Shown piece by piece: positions 1-5,451 of a stretch of 6,036 bases of DNA. The notes below the pieces were generated by a model. It did not search any database and had not been told where the DNA came from. It was given only the letters and a program-made list of their open reading frames with translations. Position 1 is the stretch's first letter, and every line of letters starts with the position of its first letter. The DNA is taken from contig CAIYPH010000264.1 of assembly GCA_903928045.1 (NCBI GenBank), positions 1 to 6,036 on the forward strand, given 5' to 3'. Made by a program: the position numbers and the translations under genes. Source of the stretch: an uncultured Rhodospirillales bacterium (GTDB lineage: Bacteria > Pseudomonadota > Alphaproteobacteria > Acetobacterales > Acetobacteraceae).

Positions 1-46
1 AGCCAGACGCACGTCCTAAAAATTACGATATCAGAACAATAAGCAT

Positions 47-70
47 GTTCTTTTTGTGAACAAAAAGAAC
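47..70. repeat. Perfect 10-bp inverted repeat with a TGAA spacer
   Basis: The arm GTTCTTTTTG (47-56) is followed by TGAA (57-60) and then its exact reverse complement CAAAAAGAAC (61-70). A run of seven A's follows at 72-78. In RNA this would form a 10-bp stem with a tetraloop. It is not a textbook terminator in either direction, because no T-run directly follows the stem on either strand. It could be a diverged terminator, an operator-like palindrome, or one copy of a dispersed intergenic repeat. The palindrome itself is certain; its function is not. Confidence 0.8.
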
Positions 71-160
71 CAAAAAAACATTTCCTAACTTCCATGCCGT
101 TGGCGTACACCTCCGCACCCACCAGGGAGCAGTACATATCAAGCGGTTAAAAGTTTCTTT

Positions 161-183
161 GCTTCTTTTTTTCAAAAAAGCAG
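161..183 (-). terminator. Possible terminator-like T/A-rich stem downstream of tag
   Basis: This element begins 8 bases beyond the tag stop codon. Read on the minus strand it is a GCTT...TTTT half followed by an AAAA...AAGC half, pairing as GCTT/AAGC plus TTTT/AAAA around a GAAA-like loop, with one bulged G. A short TTTT (151-154 region, minus sense) follows some bases later rather than immediately, so this is not a canonical intrinsic terminator. The position right after the gene supports a role in ending or protecting the tag transcript. Confidence 0.35.
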
Positions 184-190
184 CCCTTCC

Positions 191-727
191 TCACCCCCGC
201 ATCCACGGCGGCCCAATCTCCCGCAACTCCGCCTGCACCGGGCAATCCTCCGCATGCGACCCCGGCAGATACCCCAGGCTCATCAGGAACTCGCCAACGA
301 TCTCGCCGCCGGTGAACTTGAACGTCTTGCCGAACAGCTTCACCCACTCTTTTTTCTCAAGCGGATGATGCGCGTCGAGCCAGTCCGCGAAACTGCCGTG
401 GCTCGCCCGCAACTGCCGCACCACCCCGGCGTTGTGGATGATCGCCGCCACCTTCAGCCGGTTGCGGATAATCGCCGGGTCGGCCAGCAGCCGGGCAACA
501 TCCGTCTCCCCGTACGCCGCCACCGCGTCAACCACGAACCCCGAAAATGCCGCCCGCATCCCCAGCCGCCGCTTCAGCACCAGCTCCCACGACAACCCCG
601 CCTGCATGATCTCCAGCGCGAGCCGTTCGAACAGAACCGTCTCATCCCGCTGCGGGAAGCCGTATTCGGTGGCGTGATAGGAATGATGCACGGGATGGCC
701 CGGTGCGATGCGGCAATAGGTGCTCAT
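191..727 (-). CDS. tag: DNA-3-methyladenine glycosylase I (Tag family)
   Basis: A base-excision-repair enzyme that removes 3-methyladenine from alkylated DNA in the cytoplasm; the abasic site is then handled by AP endonuclease. The 178-residue protein has the usual length and whole-family layout. It carries Cys5 and His18 near the N-terminus and His158 and Cys162 near the C-terminus (HAEDC), matching the four-ligand zinc site of E. coli Tag. It also has the LE-x2-QAGLSW block (Glu39, Trp47) that forms the base pocket, and IIRNRLK in the middle. The N-terminus reads YC-x3-APGHP rather than the RCxW of E. coli Tag, which I recognise as a proteobacterial subgroup. The start is ATG at 727, with GGAG nine bases upstream. 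The gene is divergent from the CHR transporter gene, with only 35 bp between starts. Motif conservation makes the family call secure. Confidence 0.93.
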   Translation of the reverse strand: MSTYCRIAPGHPVHHSYHATEYGFPQRDETVLFERLALEIMQAGLSWELVLKRRLGMRAAFSGFVVDAVAAYGETDVARLLADPAIIRNRLKVAAIIHNAGVVRQLRASHGSFADWLDAHHPLEKKEWVKLFGKTFKFTGGEIVGEFLMSLGYLPGSHAEDCPVQAELREIGPPWMRG

Positions 728-762
728 TTGCAGGAACTCCGATTTTGCCTATCAAATGCCAC
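728..762. promoter_or_regulatory. Compact divergent start region between tag and the CHR pair
   Basis: Only 35 bases separate the tag ATG from the chosen CHR ATG. On the minus strand GGAG (737-740 complement) is the tag ribosome binding site. On the + strand a weak promoter-like pair can be read: TTGCAG (728-733), a 16-base spacer and TATCAA (750-755). If it is used, transcription would begin at or next to the ATG at 763. The -35 match is poor, so this is a suggestion only. The tag promoter must lie inside the CHR coding sequence. Confidence 0.3.
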
Positions 763-1314
763 ATGGCCGCTCCCGAACCCACCCCGCCCCCCTCCGTCGC
801 GGCGATTTTCGCCGGGTTTTTCTCCGTCGGCATCATCGGATTCGGCGGCGTCCTGCCGATCACCCGCCGCATGATCGTCGAACAGCGCAAATGGATGAGC
901 GGGAAAGACTTCACCGACATCCTCGGCCTTTGCCAGTTCCTCCCCGGCGGTAACGTCATCAACCTCGCCGCCGCCGTCGGCCAGCGCTTCCGCGGTATTC
1001 CCGGCGCCTTGGCCGGCCTCGCCGGGCTGATGTGCGCCCCGATGGCCATCGTCATCATCCTCGGCCTGCTCTACAGCCACTTCCAGGACGAGCCCGCCGT
1101 CCGCCGCGCCTTCGCCGGCCTCGCCGCCGCCGCCTCCGGCCTCATCATCACCATGGCCTTGAAAATCGCCGTCCCCATCCGCCGAGACCTCCCCGCTGTC
1201 GCCGTCGCCGTCCTCACCTTCGCCGCCATCGCCTGGCTCCGCCTGCCCTTGCTCACCACCATGGCCATCATGGCCCCCCTCGGGATCGCCATCGCCTGGA
1301 GGCGCGCGCGATGA
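763..1314 (+). CDS. Chromate transporter (CHR family), N-half subunit of a split pair
   Basis: An inner-membrane protein of the CHR (ChrA) family, which exports chromate or related oxyanions. At 183 residues it is a single CHR domain, half the size of classical two-domain ChrA, and is followed immediately by its partner domain. Family marks are FGG at residues 27-29, Trp44 in the EQRKWMS stretch, and FLPGGN at 59-64, followed by several hydrophobic, Ala/Gly/Ile-rich membrane segments to the end. The common PGP motif reads PGG here. I chose ATG 763 because the proline-rich start leads directly into the first membrane segment. A TTG at 745, nine bases after AGGA (732-735), is an alternative that adds six residues; a GTG at 703 would overlap tag and is unlikely. 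The stop overlaps the next start (ATGA). Known split CHR pairs have opposite membrane topologies and act together. Confidence 0.85.
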   Translation: MAAPEPTPPPSVAAIFAGFFSVGIIGFGGVLPITRRMIVEQRKWMSGKDFTDILGLCQFLPGGNVINLAAAVGQRFRGIPGALAGLAGLMCAPMAIVIILGLLYSHFQDEPAVRRAFAGLAAAASGLIITMALKIAVPIRRDLPAVAVAVLTFAAIAWLRLPLLTTMAIMAPLGIAIAWRRAR

Positions 1315-1829
1315 ACAACCTGATCGACCTCGCGCTCCTCTACGGCCAGCTCTCCTTGCTCGCTTTCGGCGGCGGTAACACCGTGCTGCCGGAGATGCAG
1401 CGTCAGGTGGTCGAGCACGGCTGGATGACCGCCGCGGAATTCGCCGCCCTCTTCGCCCTCGCCCAGGCCGCGCCCGGCCCGAACATGCTGGTCTCCGCCC
1501 TCGTCGGCCTCCGCGTCGCCGGCCTGCCCGGCGCGATTATCGCCACACTCGGAATGATCACCCCCTCCAGCGTGCTCACCATGCTCTGCCTGCACGCCTG
1601 GGACCGCTTCCGCGACGCGCCCTGGCGCAAGATCGTCCAGGCCGGCATCGTGCCGGTCACCGCCGGCCTGTTCCTCGCCGCCGCTTTGCTGATCGCCCAG
1701 GCCGCCGACCGCTCCATCCCGCTCGCCTTGCTGACGGTCGCGTTTGCCGGGCTCAGTTTCGCGACCAAACTCCACCCGCTCTGGCTCCTCGCCGCCGGCG
1801 CCGGCTTAGGGGTTATCGGCGCGGTGTGA
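1311..1829 (+). CDS. Chromate transporter (CHR family), C-half subunit of a split pair
   Basis: The second single-domain CHR membrane protein, 172 residues, the expected partner of the preceding gene in chromate or oxyanion export. Visible marks are FGGGNTVLPEMQR at residues 19-31, Trp38 with the following acidic/aromatic EF, and AQAAPGPN at 51-58 carrying the intact PGP motif. After these come Gly/Ala-rich membrane helices and a hydrophobic C-terminus. The ATG at 1311 overlaps the upstream stop by four bases, and GGAGG at 1298-1302 is a strong ribosome binding site, so this start is well supported and translational coupling is likely. Substrate specificity cannot be read from sequence: many CHR3-type pairs are annotated as chromate transporters without direct tests. 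Confidence 0.87.
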   Translation: MNNLIDLALLYGQLSLLAFGGGNTVLPEMQRQVVEHGWMTAAEFAALFALAQAAPGPNMLVSALVGLRVAGLPGAIIATLGMITPSSVLTMLCLHAWDRFRDAPWRKIVQAGIVPVTAGLFLAAALLIAQAADRSIPLALLTVAFAGLSFATKLHPLWLLAAGAGLGVIGAV

Positions 1830-1865
1830 ACCGGCTAAGACGTTCCGGTCCAAGGGAGAAACACC

Positions 1866-2477
1866 ATGCATTTCTACAATTCCGTCGGCCCCAACCCGCA
1901 CGTCGTCCGCATGTTCATGGCCGAGCGTGGGATCGAAATTCCGCAGACCATGGTCGATCTGCGCGGCGGCGAGAACCGCCGGGCGGAGTACCTGGCCAAG
2001 AACCCCTTCGGCCAGCTGCCCTGCCTGGAACTGGACGACGGCTCATTCATCGCCGAGATCACCGTGATCTGCGAATATCTCGATGAGACCTCGCCGGGCA
2101 TGTCGCTGATCGGCGCCAACGCCAAGGAGCGCGCCGAGACGCGCATGTGGGTGCGCCGGGTCGATCTCAACATCATCGAGCCGATGACCAACGGGTTCCG
2201 CTTCAGCCAAGGCATCAAGCTGTTCCAGAACCGCATCCACGTCATCCCCCAGGCCGCCGATGACCTGAAGCTGACGGCGCAGAAGAACCTCACCTGGCTG
2301 AACGGGCAGATGGAGGGCAAGACCTGGATTTGCGGCAACCGCTTCACCCTGGCTGACGTGCATCTCTACTGCTTCCTCGCCTTCGGCGCCGCGGTCGGCC
2401 AGCCGATGAACCCCGAGAACGCCAACATCACCGCCTGGTTCGAGCGCGTGAAATCCCGCCCCAGCAGCGCCGCCTGA
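1866..2477 (+). CDS. Glutathione S-transferase family protein
   Basis: A 203-residue soluble protein with the two-domain GST fold: an N-terminal thioredoxin-like domain (about 1-80) and an all-helical C-terminal domain (about 90-200). Evidence includes NPFGQLPCLELDDG (46-59), holding the cis-proline Pro52 that contacts glutathione; AEITVICEYLDE (63-74), matching the family's E-S-x-x-I-x-x-YL region; and FTLADVHLY (160-168), the N-capping box of the GST_C domain. Where many GSTs have Ser after that Glu, this one has Ile65. The start ATG has GGGAG eight bases upstream. It lies 36 bp after the CHR pair on the same strand, so co-transcription is plausible. The family is expected to conjugate or reduce electrophiles with glutathione; the substrate is unknown. 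A role in handling thiol or chromate stress is inferred from context only. Confidence 0.9.
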   Translation: MHFYNSVGPNPHVVRMFMAERGIEIPQTMVDLRGGENRRAEYLAKNPFGQLPCLELDDGSFIAEITVICEYLDETSPGMSLIGANAKERAETRMWVRRVDLNIIEPMTNGFRFSQGIKLFQNRIHVIPQAADDLKLTAQKNLTWLNGQMEGKTWICGNRFTLADVHLYCFLAFGAAVGQPMNPENANITAWFERVKSRPSSAA

Positions 2478-2478
2478 T

Positions 2479-2664
2479 CTACCGCGTCGCCAGAAACGCC
2501 CCTGCCCCGCCGCCGATCAGGCGGGGCAGATGGGTGTAGATGTAACGGCACCCGCTCGCCAAAACCTCCTCCAGCGTCTCCGCCGTCGCCGGCCAAGCGC
2601 CGGCCGGCCAGCGGCGATCATCGCCGTCATGCGATTGGGCTTCACGCCACCGCCCCGGCGCCAT
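2479..2664 (-). CDS. Possible small hypothetical protein (61 aa)
   Basis: I do not recognise this protein. The frame opens at an ATG that overlaps the last 23 bases of the metallophosphoesterase gene and runs to a TAG one base from the converging GST stop. In its favour, roughly four fifths of codons end in G or C, like the neighbouring genes, and the C-terminal half (ETLEEVLASGCRYIYTHLPR) looks protein-like, with a short hydrophobic tail. Against it, the ribosome binding site is weak (an AGG shortly before the ATG), the first 25 residues are Trp/Arg-rich and unconvincing, and a strong hairpin (2502-2529) lies inside the frame. It could be a real tail gene of the operon, a decayed fragment, or chance coding in GC-rich DNA. 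Confidence 0.35.
   Translation of the reverse strand: MAPGRWREAQSHDGDDRRWPAGAWPATAETLEEVLASGCRYIYTHLPRLIGGGAGAFLATR
2502..2529. terminator. GC-rich hairpin in the convergent junction
   Basis: The arms CTGCCCCGCC (2502-2511) and GGCGGGGCAG (2520-2529) are perfectly complementary over 10 bp around an 8-base loop. The hairpin sits 25 bases after the GST stop and downstream of the leftward phosphoesterase, where a bidirectional terminator is expected. No T-run follows on the + strand; on the minus strand only a weak GTTT follows a few bases later. It is a very stable stem, but classical intrinsic termination is not assured. Confidence 0.4.
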
Positions 2665-3379
2665 AGGCCTGAGCCCAGCGCGGGAAACCATTGGCCAACG
2701 CCTGGACCGCCGCGCGGTCCCAGTCATATTCCAGCGCGATCATCTCCGCCCCCCAGAGCCCGTTGCGCCGGGTGAGGATGGCGTAGCGCGCATGGGGCGA
2801 GCGGAACTCCCCCTGCGATGCCGCGGGCAAATCGGCGAACACCGGACAGCCGACGGTGCCGGGGTTGAGGATCAGGCAGCCGCCGGGGATCTGCGTCAGG
2901 CTCTGCCGATGGCTGTGGCCGCACAGCACCACCCGGCGGGACACCGCATCCCCAAGCCGCTCCAGCAGCAGCGCACGGCTGGCCGGGATCAGCCGGTTGT
3001 CGTGGATTTCCTCGGTGAGGTAGCTCGAATCATCGCTCGGCGTGCCATGCACCGCCAGCACGTCGCCATCAAGCTCAATGCTCGCCGGCAGGGCATGCAG
3101 CCGCGCCCGCTGCCCCTCGGTGAGCGCCGCATGCTCGAAGCGCGCCGCCGGCGGCAGCTTGTCGAGCGGCCGATCCCCCATCCAGCGATCATGATTGCCG
3201 CGCACGGTCGGCAGCCCCAGCGTCTCCAGCAGCTCCACCGTCTCCTTCGGCCATAACGGCCCGGCCGCGAGATCGCCGAGGTTGATGGTGGCATCCACCG
3301 CACGCGTCTTGATATCCGCCAGCACCCGTTCGAGCGCCAGCAGATTGCCGTGGATGTCGGAGATGACGGCGAGGCGCAT
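2642..3379 (-). CDS. Calcineurin-like metallophosphoesterase (YfcE/MJ0936-like)
   Basis: A 245-residue soluble phosphoesterase of the Metallophos_2 type, expected to use two divalent metals to hydrolyse phosphomono- or diesters. The full set of metal-binding blocks is present in order: DIHGN (8-12), GDLAAG (35-40), GNHD (61-64), VHG (110-112) and GHSH (154-157), followed by LNPGTVGCP (171-179), typical of YfcE-like enzymes. The C-terminal part (about 190-245) is a variable tail. Its ATG shares a base with the stop of the dioxygenase gene (TGATG), so translation of the two is probably coupled. Because no strong ribosome binding site precedes the ATG, re-initiation by ribosomes finishing the dioxygenase is likely. 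The substrate is unknown. The protein belongs to a different subfamily from the LpxH-like enzyme at the right edge. Confidence 0.9.
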   Translation of the reverse strand: MRLAVISDIHGNLLALERVLADIKTRAVDATINLGDLAAGPLWPKETVELLETLGLPTVRGNHDRWMGDRPLDKLPPAARFEHAALTEGQRARLHALPASIELDGDVLAVHGTPSDDSSYLTEEIHDNRLIPASRALLLERLGDAVSRRVVLCGHSHRQSLTQIPGGCLILNPGTVGCPVFADLPAASQGEFRSPHARYAILTRRNGLWGAEMIALEYDWDRAAVQALANGFPRWAQAYGAGAVA

Positions 3380-4260
3380 CAGGCGCTCGTATCCACCGGC
3401 GCGATCTCGCGCGGCAGCCCGTTGCGGTAGCTATAGTTGCTCCCGGCCGCATCGCCATGCGGCACTGTGCAGCCGGCGTAGCTGCCGTCCTCGAAATGGA
3501 AATGCGCCCGGTGATCCTCCACGCTCCCCCACACCGTGCCGATCTGGTGATAGTGATACTGCACCGCCCGGCGGCGCGTATTGGAGGTATTGGGCGCCGT
3601 GTAGTGGTGGATCAGCCCGTGGAACACCAGCGCATCCCCCGGCTGCATCTCGATCGCCACGCGGGCGTCCTTCTGCAGCTTCTCCGGCACGATCTGGCAC
3701 AGGTTGAAGTCGTTCTCATGCACATGCGGCACCCCGCCGCCGAGATGACTGCCAGGCACCAGCTCCATGCAGCCATTCATCTGTGATGCCTCATCGAGCG
3801 CGATCCACACGCCGACCACCAGCCCTGGGTCCTTGATGCGGAAATAGGAGGCGTCCTGGTGCCACGGCTTTTCGCTGCCGATCCTGGGCGGCTTTACCAG
3901 CGCCATCTCCTGGAACAGCACGCGCCCCTGGCCAAGCAGCTGGTCGAGCACCCCATGCAGTCGCCGGCTGAAGGCGGCGGCTTTCAGGGCGTCCGATGCC
4001 TCACAGAAATCCATGTATTTGCGGATTGCGAACTCCCGCTCCTCCGGCGTCATCCGCTCCACATCGATGCCGGTCTCATACATCAGCTTGGTATCGCCGG
4101 CCGGAATGCGGCCGAGCGCGAGATCGGTGAGCGCCTGCTTGCACGCCTCGATATGGGCGGGGCCGAGCAGATTGCGCACCACCACGTAGCCGTCGCGGCG
4201 ATACTGCCCGATCTCGGCGGCGGTGAGCAAAGCGAGGTCCTGGCTGGGGGCGATGTCCAT
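3379..4260 (-). CDS. Phytanoyl-CoA dioxygenase (PhyH) family Fe(II)/2-oxoglutarate oxygenase
   Basis: A 293-residue protein of the PhyH superfamily of non-haem iron oxygenases, which hydroxylate small molecules using O2 and 2-oxoglutarate. The facial triad is visible: WHQD gives His134 and Asp136, and the distal histidine is most likely His219 in HHYTAPNTS (218-226). Arg230/Arg231 in the following NTRRRA stretch suit the 2-oxoglutarate carboxylate. GCMELVPGSHLGG (163-175) is the characteristic PhyH loop, and the DGYVVVRNLL opening (23-32) is typical. The ATG at 4260 has GGAGG seven bases upstream, a strong site. The gene leads a pair with the phosphoesterase that overlaps its stop. Phytanoyl-CoA itself is an unlikely bacterial substrate: the family covers ectoine, aminoethylphosphonate and natural-product hydroxylases, and this sequence does not tell me which, if any, applies. 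Confidence 0.9.
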   Translation of the reverse strand: MDIAPSQDLALLTAAEIGQYRRDGYVVVRNLLGPAHIEACKQALTDLALGRIPAGDTKLMYETGIDVERMTPEEREFAIRKYMDFCEASDALKAAAFSRRLHGVLDQLLGQGRVLFQEMALVKPPRIGSEKPWHQDASYFRIKDPGLVVGVWIALDEASQMNGCMELVPGSHLGGGVPHVHENDFNLCQIVPEKLQKDARVAIEMQPGDALVFHGLIHHYTAPNTSNTRRRAVQYHYHQIGTVWGSVEDHRAHFHFEDGSYAGCTVPHGDAAGSNYSYRNGLPREIAPVDTSA

Positions 4261-4375
4261 TGCGGTTCCTCCGTGGCTGTTTCCACTAGCATGGCGGAAA
4301 TATGGAGGGGCGTAAAACGGGGCAGGATGGGGGAAGTAGGTTCTCCTTTTTCAACAGGCCGCTTGCTTCGCTCGT
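4261..4375. promoter_or_regulatory. 115-bp gap likely carrying the PhyH-gene promoter
   Basis: This non-coding gap separates the end of the glycosyltransferase gene from the start of the PhyH gene, both leftward. On the minus strand it ends with the GGAGG ribosome binding site of the PhyH gene. Upstream of that site I can only pick out a weak promoter-like pair: TTTACG, 17 bases, CATGCT. On the + strand GGGGAA (4330-4335), loop GTAGG and TTCTCC (4341-4346) pair with one G-T wobble and are followed by five T's, like a small terminator facing the antisense direction. The size of the gap suggests that the PhyH/phosphoesterase pair can be transcribed separately from the glycosyltransferase pair. 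Confidence 0.35.
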
Positions 4376-5446
4376 TCAGTGCCCCCCCAACGGCACCAGA
4401 TGCGACAGGAAGGTCTCGGCGCAGGCCCGCCAGGAGAAGCGTTCGGCGTGGGTGCGGCAGAGGGTGCGGTTGGCGTTGAGGGCGCGGAGCGCGGCGGTGC
4501 GGAGGTCGTCGTCGACGGCGCCGACGCGGCCGTTGGTGTCGAGCAGGATGTCCTTAGGGCCTGTGACATCGTAGGCGGCGACGGGGGTGCCGCAGGCGAG
4601 CGCCTCGAGGATGACCAGGCCGAAGGTGTCGGTGCGGCTTGGGAAGACGAAGACGTCCGCGCCGGCATAGGCGGCGGCGAGTTCGGCGCCGTAGCGGGGG
4701 CCGGTGAAGTGGGCGGCGGGGTAGTCGCGGCGGAGCTGGGCGTGTTGCGGGCCGCCGCCGACCACCAGTTTGGAGCCGGGGAGATCGAGATCGAGGAAGG
4801 CGCGGATGTTCTTTTCCACCGCGACGCGGCCGACATAGGCGAAGATCGGGTGGGGCAGGTTCCAGGGTTCGGCGGGGGTGGGCTTGAAGAGGTCGAGGTT
4901 CACCCCGCGCGACCAGGTGCGGATGTGTTTGAAGCCGCGGCCGGCGAGCTCGTCGCGCAGGCTTTGGGTGGCGACCATCATCCCCTGGCCGCCGCCGTGG
5001 AACCAGCGGAGGAAGGCGTAGAACCAGCCGGTCGGCAGGCCGGTGCGGGCCTGGACGTATTCGGGGAAGCGGGTGTGGAAGGCGGTGGTGAAGGCGCAGC
5101 CGCGCTTTTTGGCCCAGGCGCGGGCGGAGAGGCCGAGGGGGCCTTCGGTGGCGATGTGCAGGGCGTCGGGCTGGAAGGTCTCGATGAGGCGGTTGAGTTT
5201 GCGGCGGGGGAAGAGGGAGAGGCGGATGTCCGGGTAGGTTGGGCAGGGCAGGGTTGTGAAGCGGTCGGGGCCGATGACGTCGACGGTGTGGCCCATGGCG
5301 CGGAGTTCTCCGCTGATGGTTTCGAGCGTGCGCACCACGCCGTTGACCTGGGGGCGCCAGGCGTCGGAAATGATGAGGATGCGGGCGGGGAGTGGCCCGA
5401 CCGCGAGCAGGCGGGCGCGATGTTCCTCGCGTTCGGCCTCGGTCAA
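4376..5446 (-). CDS. Family GT4 glycosyltransferase (GT-B fold)
   Basis: A 356-residue retaining glycosyltransferase of the GT4 type, which transfers a sugar from a nucleotide-sugar donor to a lipid or glycan acceptor at the cytoplasmic face of the inner membrane. The N-terminal acceptor domain begins at ILIISDAWRPQVNGVVRTL (23-41) and includes AFHTRFPEY (122-130). The donor domain begins at YVGRVAVEKN (204-213), with the conserved Arg207 and Lys212. SRTDTFGLVILEALACGTPV (270-289) is the E-x7-E region, with Asp273 in place of the first Glu and Glu281 as the second, a variant seen in related enzymes. The start is a TTG at 5446, five bases after the stop of the upstream phosphoesterase, with a weak AGGCGG upstream; a start a few codons away is possible, since about 20 poorly conserved residues precede the core. 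Pairing with an LpxH-like enzyme suggests glycolipid synthesis; the actual sugar and acceptor are unknown. Confidence 0.9.
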   Translation of the reverse strand: MTEAEREEHRARLLAVGPLPARILIISDAWRPQVNGVVRTLETISGELRAMGHTVDVIGPDRFTTLPCPTYPDIRLSLFPRRKLNRLIETFQPDALHIATEGPLGLSARAWAKKRGCAFTTAFHTRFPEYVQARTGLPTGWFYAFLRWFHGGGQGMMVATQSLRDELAGRGFKHIRTWSRGVNLDLFKPTPAEPWNLPHPIFAYVGRVAVEKNIRAFLDLDLPGSKLVVGGGPQHAQLRRDYPAAHFTGPRYGAELAAAYAGADVFVFPSRTDTFGLVILEALACGTPVAAYDVTGPKDILLDTNGRVGAVDDDLRTAALRALNANRTLCRTHAERFSWRACAETFLSHLVPLGGH

Positions 5447-5451
5447 TGGAG

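Larger units (their letters stand above)
1..190. other. AT-rich intergenic region with no supported gene
   Basis: This stretch lies between the left window edge and the 3' end of the tag gene. It is far richer in A and T than the rest of the window and carries no long open frame with the local high-GC3 codon style. The only small frame I noticed on the + strand is an 18-codon ATG frame at 94-150. It has no ribosome binding site, and I do not call it a gene. The region holds two T/A-rich inverted repeats, listed separately. It may be the 3' intergenic space of tag together with the flank of a gene beyond the window. Confidence 0.6.

Noticed and set aside
94..150. 18-codon ATG frame in the left AT-rich region
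   Set aside because: It has no ribosome binding site and no recognisable product, and it is short enough to occur by chance.
703..762. GTG 703 as the start of the first CHR gene
   Set aside because: It would overlap the divergent tag start and add a Cys-rich, non-hydrophobic stretch before the first membrane segment.
254..874. 206-codon + strand open frame over tag and the start of the CHR gene
   Set aside because: It is Arg/Pro/His-rich without motifs and runs antisense to tag, whose zinc ligands and catalytic region are intact.
1032..1310. Upstream extension of the second CHR frame
   Set aside because: The extra part is Arg/His/Pro repeats overlapping the first CHR gene in another frame. 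ATG 1311 with GGAGG upstream begins the conserved domain.
1830..1849. ACCGG...CCGGT inverted repeat between the CHR pair and GST
   Set aside because: Five base pairs around a ten-base loop with no T-run is too weak to call a terminator or operator.
3859..4479. 206-codon + strand open frame opposite the PhyH gene
   Set aside because: It lies antisense to a gene with an intact Fe(II)/2-oxoglutarate triad and shows no domain of its own.
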